64,000 bases of DNA. It comes from Plumapathes pennacea (taxonomy: Eukaryota > Cnidaria > Anthozoa > Antipatharia > Myriopathidae). Shown in pieces: positions 13,022-24,047 of this stretch (the first letter of the stretch is position 1; every line of letters starts with the position of its first letter). The DNA lies in NCBI GenBank assembly GCA_964036295.1, contig OZ038466.1, positions 18,719,097 to 18,783,096 of the forward strand, written 5' to 3'. The translations under genes were made by a program, and so were the position numbers. Below the pieces are notes generated by a model, which worked only from the letters and a program-made list of their open reading frames with translations, searched no databases and had not been told where the DNA came from.

Positions 13022-14131
13022 ATGGCCAACGCTTCGTCGTGTTTTCATCTGCCAGATGCCGAGTTTGAAAAGATCGTGTCCCGCTTTGACACGAACTTAG
13101 TAACAGCGGTTATTAACGCTGTTTGCTCTCCTCTTGCCGTGGCGGTCAATGCTCTCGTCGCTTTCGTCATTTTTCGACAAGCGGGACTGCGCCAACCTTC
13201 CAACTTGTTGCTAGGATATCTCGCAGTCTCCGATTTCCTGGTCGGTCTGATCGTACAGCCAAACTATGTGCTCTTCAGGCTGTTGGAAAACCACAGCGGC
13301 TACGTGCCTTGCTTTCTCATGGTGCTCTACTCCACGAGTTTCTACATATGCTACGGCGTATCGTTCACGACGTTAAGTGCCATAAGCTACGAGCGCTTCG
13401 CTGCGGTCAAGTCACAAGTTCGTTACAACGAAACGGTGAACTCGTCGCGCGTGCATAAGTTTTTTTTGGGGATCTGGCTTTTGAACATCGTCTTAAATGC
13501 GCTTCAGTGGACGGGCATTAATCAAATAGTCCGAGGAGTGCACTTGACCATTTGGCTTGTTTGTCTTCTGGCCGCCGGGTTCTTTTACTGCCGAATTCGC
13601 CGCATCGTTGGAAGGCACAACCGCTCGACCCGCCGAGACATGAACCGTACATCGTTCAATTCGTCCATGAGGAAGTACAAAATGGAGGTGAAGCTGACAC
13701 TGAACATCGCCGTTATCATCGTCATCTACTATATCTTCAACCTGCCCGTCTTGTGTATCACAATGTACCATCAGATCGCCAGAGTGGACATCCAAAATTA
13801 CAACTACTACAGCTGGTCTGAAACCGTCGCTCTCTTAAGCTCTTCCGTTAATCCTTTGGTGTGCTGCTGGAAAAACGCTTCCGTTCGACGTTCTATCCTG
13901 CAGCTCTTCAAAGATGGACCGGTTAATCAGCTGGCTCGTAGTGATGTGATTGCACTGAGAAGCCGTCGCCGTGTTGTACCGCAACCGTTGCCATCTACAC
14001 TTGGCGATCATGCAGGGGCAGTGGTGGAAATGGGGGAGGGATCACCACCAAAGCAAAACCTGGCTACTCTTTGTCCACCTGCCAGGCTTGAACGACACAC
14101 CGACTTCTTTGAAGCCTGCAATAGAGACTGA
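13022..14131 (+). CDS. class A (rhodopsin-like) G-protein-coupled receptor, single exon
   Basis: The 369-residue uninterrupted frame has seven hydrophobic segments: about 27-51, 60-85, 97-121, 146-165, 174-192, 222-246 and 264-283. Family landmarks are N43 (TM1), LAVSD71 (TM2), C97 (start of TM3), E124-R125-F126 in place of DRY, W152 (TM4), NLP242 (TM6) and NPLVC (277-281) in place of NPxxY. The loop between TM4 and TM5 is very short and has no cysteine, so the usual TM3-ECL2 disulphide cannot form; melanocortin-type receptors share that trait. The start at 13022 gives a short N-terminus with an N-glycosylation site (NAS); the frame stays open upstream to 12905 without another ATG. The ligand cannot be inferred. 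Cnidarians carry many intronless orphan receptors of this kind. Confidence 0.9.
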   Translation: MANASSCFHLPDAEFEKIVSRFDTNLVTAVINAVCSPLAVAVNALVAFVIFRQAGLRQPSNLLLGYLAVSDFLVGLIVQPNYVLFRLLENHSGYVPCFLMVLYSTSFYICYGVSFTTLSAISYERFAAVKSQVRYNETVNSSRVHKFFLGIWLLNIVLNALQWTGINQIVRGVHLTIWLVCLLAAGFFYCRIRRIVGRHNRSTRRDMNRTSFNSSMRKYKMEVKLTLNIAVIIVIYYIFNLPVLCITMYHQIARVDIQNYNYYSWSETVALLSSSVNPLVCCWKNASVRRSILQLFKDGPVNQLARSDVIALRSRRRVVPQPLPSTLGDHAGAVVEMGEGSPPKQNLATLCPPARLERHTDFFEACNRD

Positions 14132-15291
14132 TGGAGACTCAATTCGTTTCTCTCCCTTTTTTTTTTCGAACATCACTGCAACACGCGTTCCGCGTTTGTT
14201 ACTACGTCTCTTTGAGTTGGTCCATAGAAGACTACGTTCATTTGCAACAACTTGTGTGTCGTAAAAAGTTAACGGATCTGATTGACTAGTGCATGCATAT
14301 TCCAGCAGGTTAATAGTGTACAAAATATAAACAAAGGACCGCACTGCAAGGTTCATATTCCAAAGTCGCTCCTCAACACCACAAGATCATACAAACTGAT
14401 CACACGCTATATGGAAATTATCGTTCATCGTAAACTGCATATGGTTCACTTTGAAGTTTCTTCTCAACAACCAAAGACCATCACGGCATCATATATACGG
14501 CCATATACTGTTTAGTTAAAAGTGTATGCGGCTGAAACCGTTCGAAACGGTTGGAAAATACTACTGCATGGTTCACTCTATATAATGATCCACACCACCA
14601 TAAATACTATTAGCCAACATTGTATACACTCTATGGTATTTTTCAACTAAAAAGTGTACAAACATCAGAAACCGATGGAGGCATGTGAAAAAGACGACTA
14701 CATAGTTGTTCACTCACTACAAAAAGGCCCACACCACCATAAATATCGCAAGTTCATCGTTCAAATTGCATGTAAAAATTATATCAGAAAACAATCGGAG
14801 AAGGGTGAGAAAAACCACTGTATGGTTCACTCCAAAGTCATTTCTCAATCACTATCACAAGATCAAACAGACTTCATCTACAAACTATGGAATGATATTT
14901 TAATCTCTTTTTGACTCATCAACGCCCTGTCTAAATTAACTCAAACTTATAGGACGGAGATTTAAGTTCTTGACCACTGACCATTCACTCACTCATACTA
15001 CGTGTATATTTTTCTAATATTCCATTCGTAACAGCTGTCCTTTGACAGCGTGTGATCCTGACAGAGCTTTGTTAGAAAGCAAATAGACCCCTGAACATGA
15101 CAAGAGTGCTCACACTAACTTGACGTCGGCGTTAGTTGATGTTGAGAGTTTCAGAGTTATTTGTTGTGAACGTGCTTGATGCTTGTTTAAATATAAGTCA
15201 ACCAAGGCAGTTGAGCTAAAGCAGCTGATAAAATATATCAGAAAGCTGCTGCTCCGTCACTATGTTCCGAATATCAAGTAGCCTTTTTAGC

Positions 15292-15332
<41 letters not shown>

Positions 15333-15712
15333 CCAAATGGTCTCAACAAACAACGTTGTTGCACATATATTGTCAGGGATCACTTGAAATAATAAAATAT
15401 ATAATACAATCTATCCTGAAAAGGTTGTCATATCCAGATATGGTAAAGTTGTATAGTACATGTATATGCTTTAAAATATATGAATCATGTATGAATTATA
15501 TATTACTGACATTATATGCTTATGTGTGAGGAACACGTGACCAAATGCATCTTTCATGTGGAGTGGGCTGATAAATATACAAGCGTCAGGTTCAACGCGG
15601 CGAAAGTTTAAGGGCGTCGATAAAACGACATTGTTGAGGTCATACACAAAGTACATGTGATCACGTGTTAGAAATATTTTCTGTTTACCTTTTCGAGATT
15701 AACTGTATTGTG

Positions 15713-15743
<31 letters not shown>

Positions 15744-16164
15744 TATCTATATTCTTACATATATACACAATTACGTATTATACATACAGATCAATATCAA
15801 TGAAAAAACTTCAAATAGGATTCACATGAAACAATTCCTTGATAACAGTTCTTCAACAAAAATTGTTCCATAGAAAAATCCTTACATCAAAAGAGCTTCC
15901 ATATTTCGTATTTCAGGTTTAATATTCCAAAAATGCTCAAGTACTAAATCTGGAACATAATTTGACTGTAAAATATTATTCTTCATATTAACAATCATTA
16001 AATTCTCCTTATGTACACCAGATATACAGTAAGCTTTAAAAAAACTGCGATTCAGTCGAAATCCTAATATAAAATATAATACAAAGGAATTTTACGCATG
16101 CCACACAGTAGTCAGACCCGGACTCCGTTACATATCACTTCATATGAAATACCCTGCAGTATGA
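14132..16164. other. intergenic between GPCR and ATG4; diverged repeats and (TA)n tracts
   Basis: It begins with the GPCR 3' region. From about 14340 to 14890, diverged copies of a roughly 230 bp unit recur, with shared words such as GGTTCACT, TTTCTCAA and CACAAGATCA. Pure TA dinucleotide runs occur at about 15295-15332 and 15716-15741. No coding exon was recognised. The ATG4 3' UTR should occupy the right-hand end. Confidence 0.5.
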
Positions 16165-16649
16165 CTAGAGTATGACGTAATCCTCTGGAGGGGAGCAGCT
16201 GATTGGTGGAGGATTTGTGGGGACCTCGTGTGGGGACTCAGCCTTGTCAATCAAACTCTCCGACAGCCGTGCTGACTTAATAGAACTTTCCGGTGCACTG
16301 GGTAATCGACTTGTTGAGAATGTGAACATCGGATAATCTCCTCGCTGCTTTGGGGGCTTTAGCACCTGATACGTTAATCGCAAGATTCCGTTAGATCGTC
16401 CTGGTCCTGGTAGAGTGGTGTTATTAACGACAAGAACAACGATGACCAAAACGATAACAACGGAAACTACAACGACGATGACGAAGGCAATGAAAACAAC
16501 AACAACAACATCAACGACGACGACGGCAACAACAATAACGATGACGACAATGGCACAGCAACAACAACGATAACGACAACAACAATGGTACAACAACAAC
16601 GATAGCGACGACGACGGCAACGACGATAACAGCAATGACAGGGCATGGC

Positions 16650-16704
<55 letters not shown>

Positions 16705-17643
16705 ACAACATCATTAGGGGTGAAAAAATATCCCTACATGAAATTCAACCGTGCAAATATAATGCAACTGTTATAAAAGCATCGTCGTATCCTACCTCAG
16801 CACTTTGTTGACAGAAAGTTTCAAATTCTTCTCTAGATCCACAGTAGAAACCTATCGTACAAGAAGGGTCCATTTTCTTGAATGACACTTTGCGGGGATT
16901 CATGCTGTGAAATGACTGAGGCGAAAAGCAACCCATTAGATCTGCTAATTTAATGGATCATTGATTCTCCACCCCTACACCCTCCGGAAGGCAGCTAACA
17001 AACTATCCTTTGGCAATGGAAAACTGAACACGACATTAACTGGGAACTCTGCTGAATGTATCAGCCACAGCACCGGCTACCACCAACGAGTCACACTAGA
17101 AAGCTTGTCCACAAACTTAGAACGGAAACCTTTCAACAGATGCCAACAATTACCTGCACCGCACAAACGACTGATAGACGACATCAAACGCAACCGAAGG
17201 AGCAATTGCCGGATCGAAAGGACGAAAGAACAACAACTGACCAATCACGAAACACATCCAAGTCTTCTCGACCAACCGTATCATGACAAAACAGACCAAT
17301 CACATCAACAATTAGAGACATCTGACGGACTCTGAAGATGACTTCCGCTCAGGTAGCCAAAATGTCAGCCACAACAACCGACATAAACAGTGTAAAGTTT
17401 CTCCCTTTTTGGGCGGTGGGGTTACAAGGCTCTGATAAAGATATGGTGAAAATAAGCAAACGATAACAGAGAACTAACCTCCGTTGGGAAGTCGTCTTGA
17501 GAAACATCGACAACGGACTGACAGTAGTGAGGGTCTAAGTATATTAGCTTGTCATCTGAAAACAAAACAAGACAACAACAACAACAAAAACGCCCAGAGC
17601 CACAATTAGTGCGGGCAAATTATGACAACTGATCAATGATGTA

Positions 17644-17701
<58 letters not shown>

Positions 17702-20700
17702 TGACGATCATGATCATGATCATGATCATGATGATGACGGTAGTGACGACGACGATGATGATGATTATGGTGATAATGGTGGTGGTGGTGATGACGACGA
17801 TGATTATGATACCGATGATGATGATGGTGGTGGTAGACGTGGTGATGATGATGACGAAGACGGCGATTATGATGATGATGATAATGATGATGTTGGCCAC
17901 GACGATGATCACGATGATCACGATCGCGATGATATTGACAACGATGACGATACTGATTATCATGGTGATGCTGACGACGATAATGACGACGACGATGACC
18001 ATGACACCATTATGACGATGAAGATGAGAGTGATGACGAAAAACGATGATGACCAATTCAATTAGGAATTGAAAAAAATTCCTAAACAACTTCGCGTGTA
18101 GTTCTGAACAAGACTGAGAATGCACTCACCTTGAAAACCAACAAAATATAAGGAATGCCTTGGTCTTCCACCAATAATTCCGATACACTGATCTAAAGTA
18201 AAAAGGGACTGAAAATGCAAAGTACAGTAGTTACTACACCGAGTACCAACACACAAGTCAGTCATGAAATGCTCATTCAGTCACTTGTCCCCTCAAGCAT
18301 TATTTTACTGTTCTTATTTATTTATTCGTCCACTACTTATGCATTTTATCGTCGACATAACCATTCGTCCACTCATCCCACCACCCAATTACTCTTTATG
18401 CACCTTATTATCCATTCATGTACTTTATTGGTAAGTGTGAACAAGTTAAACTGTCGGTAAATGGTTTGTAGACGATTTACCGACCATATGATCGACTTTA
18501 CTGACCACATACCGACCACACAGAAATTCTTATCGACCACCCTCTTTATTTAAGGCACGATACTCTTTCAGCACAAAAAACCCGAAGCGATTTGATTTGG
18601 ATGCGTATGTTATCGATGTGCATACGGGTGACTAAGTAACGGGCGAAAAGCAGCCGACATACAAGGGGCTTGTGACTAACGGCCGACAGTCGGCCGATTT
18701 ACGGGTGACTAATGGCCGGCAGTCGGCCGACTTTTGGCTTCTAGTCGGCCGTGTTATGGGTCAATTTACTCATCCATCCTCTTACCTAATCGTTCAGATA
18801 CTCATCCCTTCATCCCTTTATTCATCCTATCACCCCACTTGATCATCCACTTTTTACTTGTTACTCATCCTATTCAACTAATACTTATCACTTTCCTATC
18901 CACTTATTCATCCATTTTCCCATCCATCCACCCACCCACTCACTAGTTAGTAAAAATCCCTGATTCTTGTCCCCTCACCTTCAAACAGGGAATGTAGATT
19001 GGGTTCATGGCTTCCCCTCCAAGCCTAACAGGGACCAAGATAATCACTGACTGCCAATGGTTTTGGGAACATTTTCCTTTGTGAGTTTCACAACTCGTAC
19101 AAAGCTGTTCCACCTCATCTTTGTACACTAAAAATGACACAACAGAATCTTGCTAAGCAAAACTTTTTGATAAGAGACTATAGTACTGTTGATTGATGTG
19201 ACACCACCATTCTTCAAATTTCTCATTTCAGGTCTGAATGGCTAATCATTGTATAAAAGGTAATTTTTATTCCTACCTGTACAATCTTGTGATACATAAA
19301 CATTTACATCATGGAGAAGTGGATGCGATCCATAATCCATAGCAGTTCTGAAAAAGAAATGAAAAAATTGTTGCCAGATAAACCGTGATCTTTGTTGAGA
19401 GTAAAGAAGTCATGATATCTTGTCCCTGGATTGACTTGGATTGAACAGTGCTAGTGACTAAGTTAACTACACTGTAGATAAATATATAAGCAGATACCGG
19501 TTTTCAGATGGCTGTCTATAAGTAATTGTGTAATTTCATGCTTTGGCTTTGCTATGCTTTCTGATTGGTCTACATAAGTTTGGAAGTATTTTTAGTCAAT
19601 CAGCACTGCTGATTGTTCCTCCTTCAAAGTAAACCCAAGTGCAAATTACTTTTGGCTTCTGATTGGTTCAAATGTTTCTTACAGCCTCTGTGATTGATGA
19701 TGTAATTAATTTGCTTTCGCTTTTCAACAATTTTTAGAAAACAACTCTAAAGTCCAGGACTAAAACTCACTTCAGGATGTGTGCTACCGAGGCAGGCCCA
19801 TACCAGTCGCCAGCCTGTTTCCCTCCTTGCTGGCCAAACCAGACAAGTCGATGAACAGAGAACGGACAACGCTCTTGGTCTTCAAGATCCCCAAAGAACC
19901 TCAGTATCTTCAGACAAAAGAAAAAACAGGTTTTAGGTGAGTTGACAGAAAAAATGCATAATTCAGGGCAGTGCATTCTAAAGCTCACCGTCCGATAATA
20001 ATGGTCCTGTTCCCAGTTGTGGCATCTCCCAGTTGTTCTCCAACCTGAAAAATGCAGTCGTTCTAAGACCTTTGTGCAACAACCTTTCCTATACTTGAAC
20101 TTCTACACTCTATCTATTAGGTACTCAAATGTACTAGGTTAATGAACTTTTATTATCCCCACACTACTATTAAACCCATTCACTCCCAAGCCCATAACAA
20201 ATTTTCACAATTAACCCCTCAAGAAGAAAACATGAGTGATGTGAGAGAACTAATAGTCCAATCAGCTTTTAGTAGCAAGCTATCAAAACCCAAGTTCTCT
20301 GTACAGCATGATATATCTCTGGTGAGAAACTGAAGGAGAATATTGAAGTTGATCATTCTTGGGAGTGAAAGGGTTAAACCATCTAGAGACTTAAAAAAAA
20401 AACACAAGTTATATTTAAATGGAGGGGTTGGGGGTGTAGAGATAAGGGTGTGTGGTGTGGTTGGTAAACTGATTGGTGTGGTTGGTAAACAGTTTCTAAG
20501 TGATGTTCCAAACCAACTTTTAATACCAAGTCAAGTGTTAGAAGATGAAACTTTGAGAAAGTGACAGGCTCATAGTCGTCATTTACAAAGGGCTTGAATC
20601 CAGGAACTGTATCAGTTGTTCATTTGGTGTGTTCATCCAGTCTCCAGAAAGACTGTTGTTGGTAGCTGATGTTTGGAACAACTGAGCGGTTAGTCATCTT

Positions 20701-23700
20701 CAGAGTCAGGTACCGTACATGCTCTATTAGTACCCGGGGGACTTACTTAAAATTTGACCTTGTAGAACTGGGGGGCTTATTTTTTAAAAGACGAGATAAC
20801 AACAAGAGATACTTGGCCAACAAATACTATGTGAAGTCAGACATCATTTGTTTTGTTTCTCTACTAATTTTGGTCAAAGTTGACACCATGAAAATGGGGA
20901 GGGGGGGGGGGGGGGGGGGGGGGAGTGGAAAGGGGACTTATTTCAAAAATTGACCTTGCAGAGGGGGGCTTATTAGTCAGAGCTTTTATGGTATGTCAGA
21001 TGATGATAAATAAATCTGGAGAACAGTAATTTCAAGGTGCCTGTGTCATGTTCCTAATATTGGTCCACATAAAAAGAGGCCAGAAATGAAATTGCCCGAC
21101 CTCTTCCAAGGAAGTGGTACATGAGGCCAGCAGCCAGCATCATCTGTCCACTTCTCAACATGCAGCCCCAGCCACAGTCCGAGGTCAGGGTAGAACCATC
21201 CAACTGCGTAAATTCACGCCTGTACGTCAACCAGATTAACGAGTTGAAGTCTCTTTGAAACTCGTCCATGCTCAATGTCTTGCATCTTTCATTTGAGTGA
21301 ACTCCACTGAAATCTGTCAAAAGAAAATAATTTCCACTGACATACTATATGAACTCTACTGAGATTAATCTAGACATACAAACTACAGTATATTAGTTGC
21401 AATGTTGCATCCTGTGAATATTTTCCTTAAACCAACCTCTTAACAATCCCTTTTGCTATAATTTGCTTAAGCTATTTTCTTAATAGACTGCATATTAGCC
21501 TTGTATATATAAATTATAATTATACTGTATTATAGACTGTTTATTCCAGTGCCATTCCAGTTTAGTGTTCGAATCTATGCTAAATGCAGATTATCACACA
21601 GATTATTACGGCAAAACGTCCTTTTATTTCTGCTATGTCCTTGATGAACAATGTATTGTATTTTATATTTTGGAAAGATAGTATAATAATGCCAAGTCCA
21701 TTAGATGACTGGGATAATATTGGTGTGTAGCAGAAATTGTATTAGACAAAAGTTCTTCAGATACTGTACAATAATTCAAGTGATTTATATTTTCTTCCTG
21801 TAGTTTTTACTTACCATGACTCTTGGCATGATACAAACGTCCTAGCAACCAAATGGGAGAGTCTTCATGAAAATGAGTCTTGATAGGCACCACAAAGCCT
21901 GAGGGAAATGAAACAGAGTTTGATGGTCAACACCACAGAAATTTGTTCTTGGCGTCATTTCCATTGGTCAGGGTTCCTCACCATGCCTTAATATCTATAA
22001 GCTTCTTCTAATTCAAGGTAAAATTTGCATCATGTGCAAACCTTGTTTTACTTTTGGACAACTTATGCAGTGTTATAAAAAATGCATTGAACTAACTTAT
22101 ACTAACAGTAGTTGAGTAGTGAGTGATTAAATTTTTTGGCTAATACCTCATTCACACCAATGCTTAAACCTGTTTAAAAGTTGTTTAATAAAACTTGTTT
22201 AGTTAGGTCGGCCGTTGACAATGTGTGCACGGCAAAACTTAACTGGTTTACAACCTGTGTAAGGTGGTATAAAATGTTTTATAATTAACACAAAATCAAA
22301 ACAGGTTTTAAAAAATGCAGTCTGGTAAACTTGGTTTAATTAAACAGGTTTAGTTGGTGTGAATAGGGTATAAGTCTTGAGGTTTTATGAGAGTTACACT
22401 GAACTACACTGTACTTGAATCCACAGTTTTGTGCAATGGCCATTGACTCCTAAATTGAGGTGACTGCACGCCTGAAAAACTTACTTCTCCCATTTCAGCA
22501 AGAAGCCAGGTGCTACATGTAAGTATATACTGTTAACAAATCTATTGATACAGTATACAAATTAGATTATCTAGGTACATGTAGCTTGACAGACTGTATA
22601 TGCAGGAAAATACAAAATAATTAGGATATAAACAAGTGCATACTCATGTGACGGGTATAAATCGAATCACACACTTGACCTGCTCCCATGTGGCTTCATA
22701 GCTCAGTGGAGGTCATGGATTTGATGCCCTTTGAAGGCCGGATTTTTTTTCTGGGCTATCTTAGTTTACAACTGCTTAATTGCTTCATAACTGTGAAGGT
22801 CACTTTCACTGTTACTGTAGGTATGTCAAACAGGCCATTTCCAAGATGCCTGTTACCTCTGGTTTCAAAATAAGGGGTTGTGCAAAACCTTTTTTGTGTG
22901 GAAATGAACATGCAAGCAATTAAAGTAATTTGTGCAAGAAAGGTTTTAAACTAGGACTCCATTTTGGAATAGAGGAAATTTGTACAGCCTGTAAAAATTT
23001 AAAAGGAGAAGAGTGGAGAAAAGGGTGAAATTGCTAGACTTCCCTTTTCCAAGGGGTAGGGAATCTGCAGCCCTGCTGGCACGAAAAGTCGCAGGGGTGG
23101 CAGCTGATGATACTGTATTCCAGCTGGAATCAATCGATGCATTGTAAAGGGCAGATATATATCAGGACGTGAATACTGAAGAAGTGGGGATGAGTGATCT
23201 AAAGTCAGTATTCCGAGATATTAAGACCTCGTGCATTGTACATTAAATGCGCGACTAGAACTGCAGATCATTTCTTCGAAATCCAGGTGAATTCATGTCC
23301 AGTACACCGCTTCCTCCTGATCGAGGTTAATATTGTCTTTGTTTCTCCAAACTATGGGTCATGCCACGTAAGTGATAATCCAACTCAGTACTTAAATATG
23401 TGAAAGCGAAGTTGAGTGCAGGAATCTGCAAGCTTTAGATGGTTTCAAACAACACAGGTCGAACAAAAGACGCGATAACCACTTTGACGTCTGATTTGAT
23501 TGTTTGTCAGCGTAAGTCAAGTAGACATCGCCTATTGCGCCCTAATATTGCTAAATATCAAGTTGAGATATCTGACGAAAAAATTACTCGATCCTTTGTA
23601 AGATCAAAAACACATCTGGGCATCTCTTTACGTCTCTTCAGTTTGATCCGTTGCGTTTATGAAATACTCACCATGTCGCATATTATTCCACATCGACATC

Positions 23701-23855
23701 AACCTGGTTTTGATTTTATCGCTGTCAAACAAGTCTTCGTCGTCACTGTCACTAGATTCTTTACTCTCTCTCGACTTCTGCCGCCTAAATCGAAAGTTCT
23801 TCCTGAATAACGAGGACCGATTTGGGGACGGCTCTCCCCGCGAGCTGCTCGCCAT
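16165..23855 (-). CDS. ATG4D: ATG4-family cysteine protease (ATG4C/D type), complete
   Basis: Peptidase family C54: processes and delipidates ATG8/LC3-GABARAP proteins in autophagy, cytosolic. Eleven coding exons join in frame: 23672-23855, 21815-21898, 21101-21313, 19989-20044, 19771-19907, 19277-19347, 18979-19127, 18130-18208, 17479-17555, 16796-16915, 16165-16365 (456 residues, close to vertebrate ATG4C and ATG4D). The catalytic Cys is C140 in [16 protein letters not shown]332 and H334 (IYLDPHYC) complete the triad. Other family blocks are [30 protein letters not shown] and [11 protein letters not shown]. The N-terminus is Ser/Arg/Asp-rich and disordered-looking. The C-terminus ends EDYVIL, which fits an ATG8-interacting LIR core (Y-x-x-L after acidic residues). 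The acceptor of the last exon (before VLKPPKQRG) has a weak pyrimidine tract and is the least certain boundary. ATG4C versus ATG4D is undecided; an unduplicated ancestor is likely. Confidence 0.93.
16435..16711. repeat. CAA/ACGA-type simple repeat in ATG4 intron
   Basis: The sequence degenerates from ACAACGATGACG-like units into a pure (CAA)n run at about 16645-16711. Apparent leucine/valine-rich minus-strand frames across it are translations of this repeat. Confidence 0.85.
17643..18010. repeat. (GACGAT)n / (GATGAT)n microsatellite in ATG4 intron
   Basis: A near-perfect six-base repeat at 17643-17705 continues as a degenerate GAT/GAC-rich tract. It lies between ATG4 exons 8 and 9. It creates long spurious frames rich in Met/Thr on one strand and Ile/Val on the other. 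Confidence 0.9.
18560..18770. repeat. short repeat rich in GTCGGCCGA palindromes
   Basis: The words GGTGACTAA and AGTCGGCCGA recur several times in about 150 bp, giving overlapping self-complementary sites (CGGCCG). No open frame. It lies in an ATG4 intron (between exons 7 and 8). Confidence 0.5.
20175..20373. repeat. MITE with TTAA target duplication
   Basis: The ends are CCCATTCACTCCCAAG and its near-inverse CTTGGGAGTGAAAGGG, each flanked by TTAAA (20170-20174 and 20374-20378). A TTAA duplication fits piggyBac- or Kolobok-type transposition. A diverged partial copy lies at about 46880-47045. It sits in an ATG4 intron. Confidence 0.7.
20720..20990. repeat. interspersed repeat with internal poly-G run
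   Basis: The phrase GGGGACTTA...TTGACCTTG...GGGGGGCTTATT occurs twice in the same orientation (about 20735-20780 and 20930-20975), separated by unrelated sequence and an interrupted G run around 20896-20922. No coding capacity. Confidence 0.5.
22690..22815 (+). repeat. tRNA-derived SINE-like fragment lacking the anticodon arm
   Basis: GGCTTCATAGCTCAGTGG looks like the 5' half of a tRNA with an RNA polymerase III A box. It is followed almost directly by GGTCATGGATTTGATGCC, resembling the T arm and B box, and then by a GGATTTTTTTTCTGGGCT hairpin tail. The anticodon arm region is missing. It lies in an ATG4 intron on the opposite strand. I infer a SINE rather than a functional tRNA. Confidence 0.55.
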
Positions 23856-24047
23856 GTTGATTTTGGAGGAGAGGTCTGGGAAGGAAGCGGATGTCCATGC
23901 GACCGAGCCTCTTCCGTTGTCAATGGCAATGAAAGTTGTGCTGCAAAAAGAGCACAAGAATAGCCTCGCGTTCACGCCTGATCTAAGGAAGAAATGTTAG
24001 AAAAGTGAGTTGTTATCGCCAAGAAAACTGATAACAGACATCTCAAG
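23856..24047. promoter_or_regulatory. shared 192-bp bidirectional promoter region, ATG4 / CIMAP2
   Basis: The start codons of two divergent genes are separated by only this stretch, so both transcription starts must lie in or very near it unless non-coding first exons exist further off. No TATA box is evident. GTTGTCAATGGCAAT at 23916-23930 is a near-match to the RFX X-box (GTTGYC, short spacer, RGCAAC), which controls many ciliary genes; this fits CIMAP2 but is only inferred. Confidence 0.6.

Noticed and set aside
13123-13821. Other-frame open stretches within the GPCR
   Set aside because: Shadows of the receptor frame with no family similarity.
16511-16714. Leucine-rich open frame on the minus strand
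   Set aside because: Pure translation of the (CAA)n repeat.
17544-18125. 193-codon Ile/Val-rich minus-strand frame and Met/Thr-rich plus-strand frame
   Set aside because: Both are readings of the GAT/GAC microsatellite; real ATG4 exons 9 and 8 overlap its two ends in the correct frames.
22690-22760. Functional tRNA gene
   Set aside because: The anticodon stem and loop are missing.
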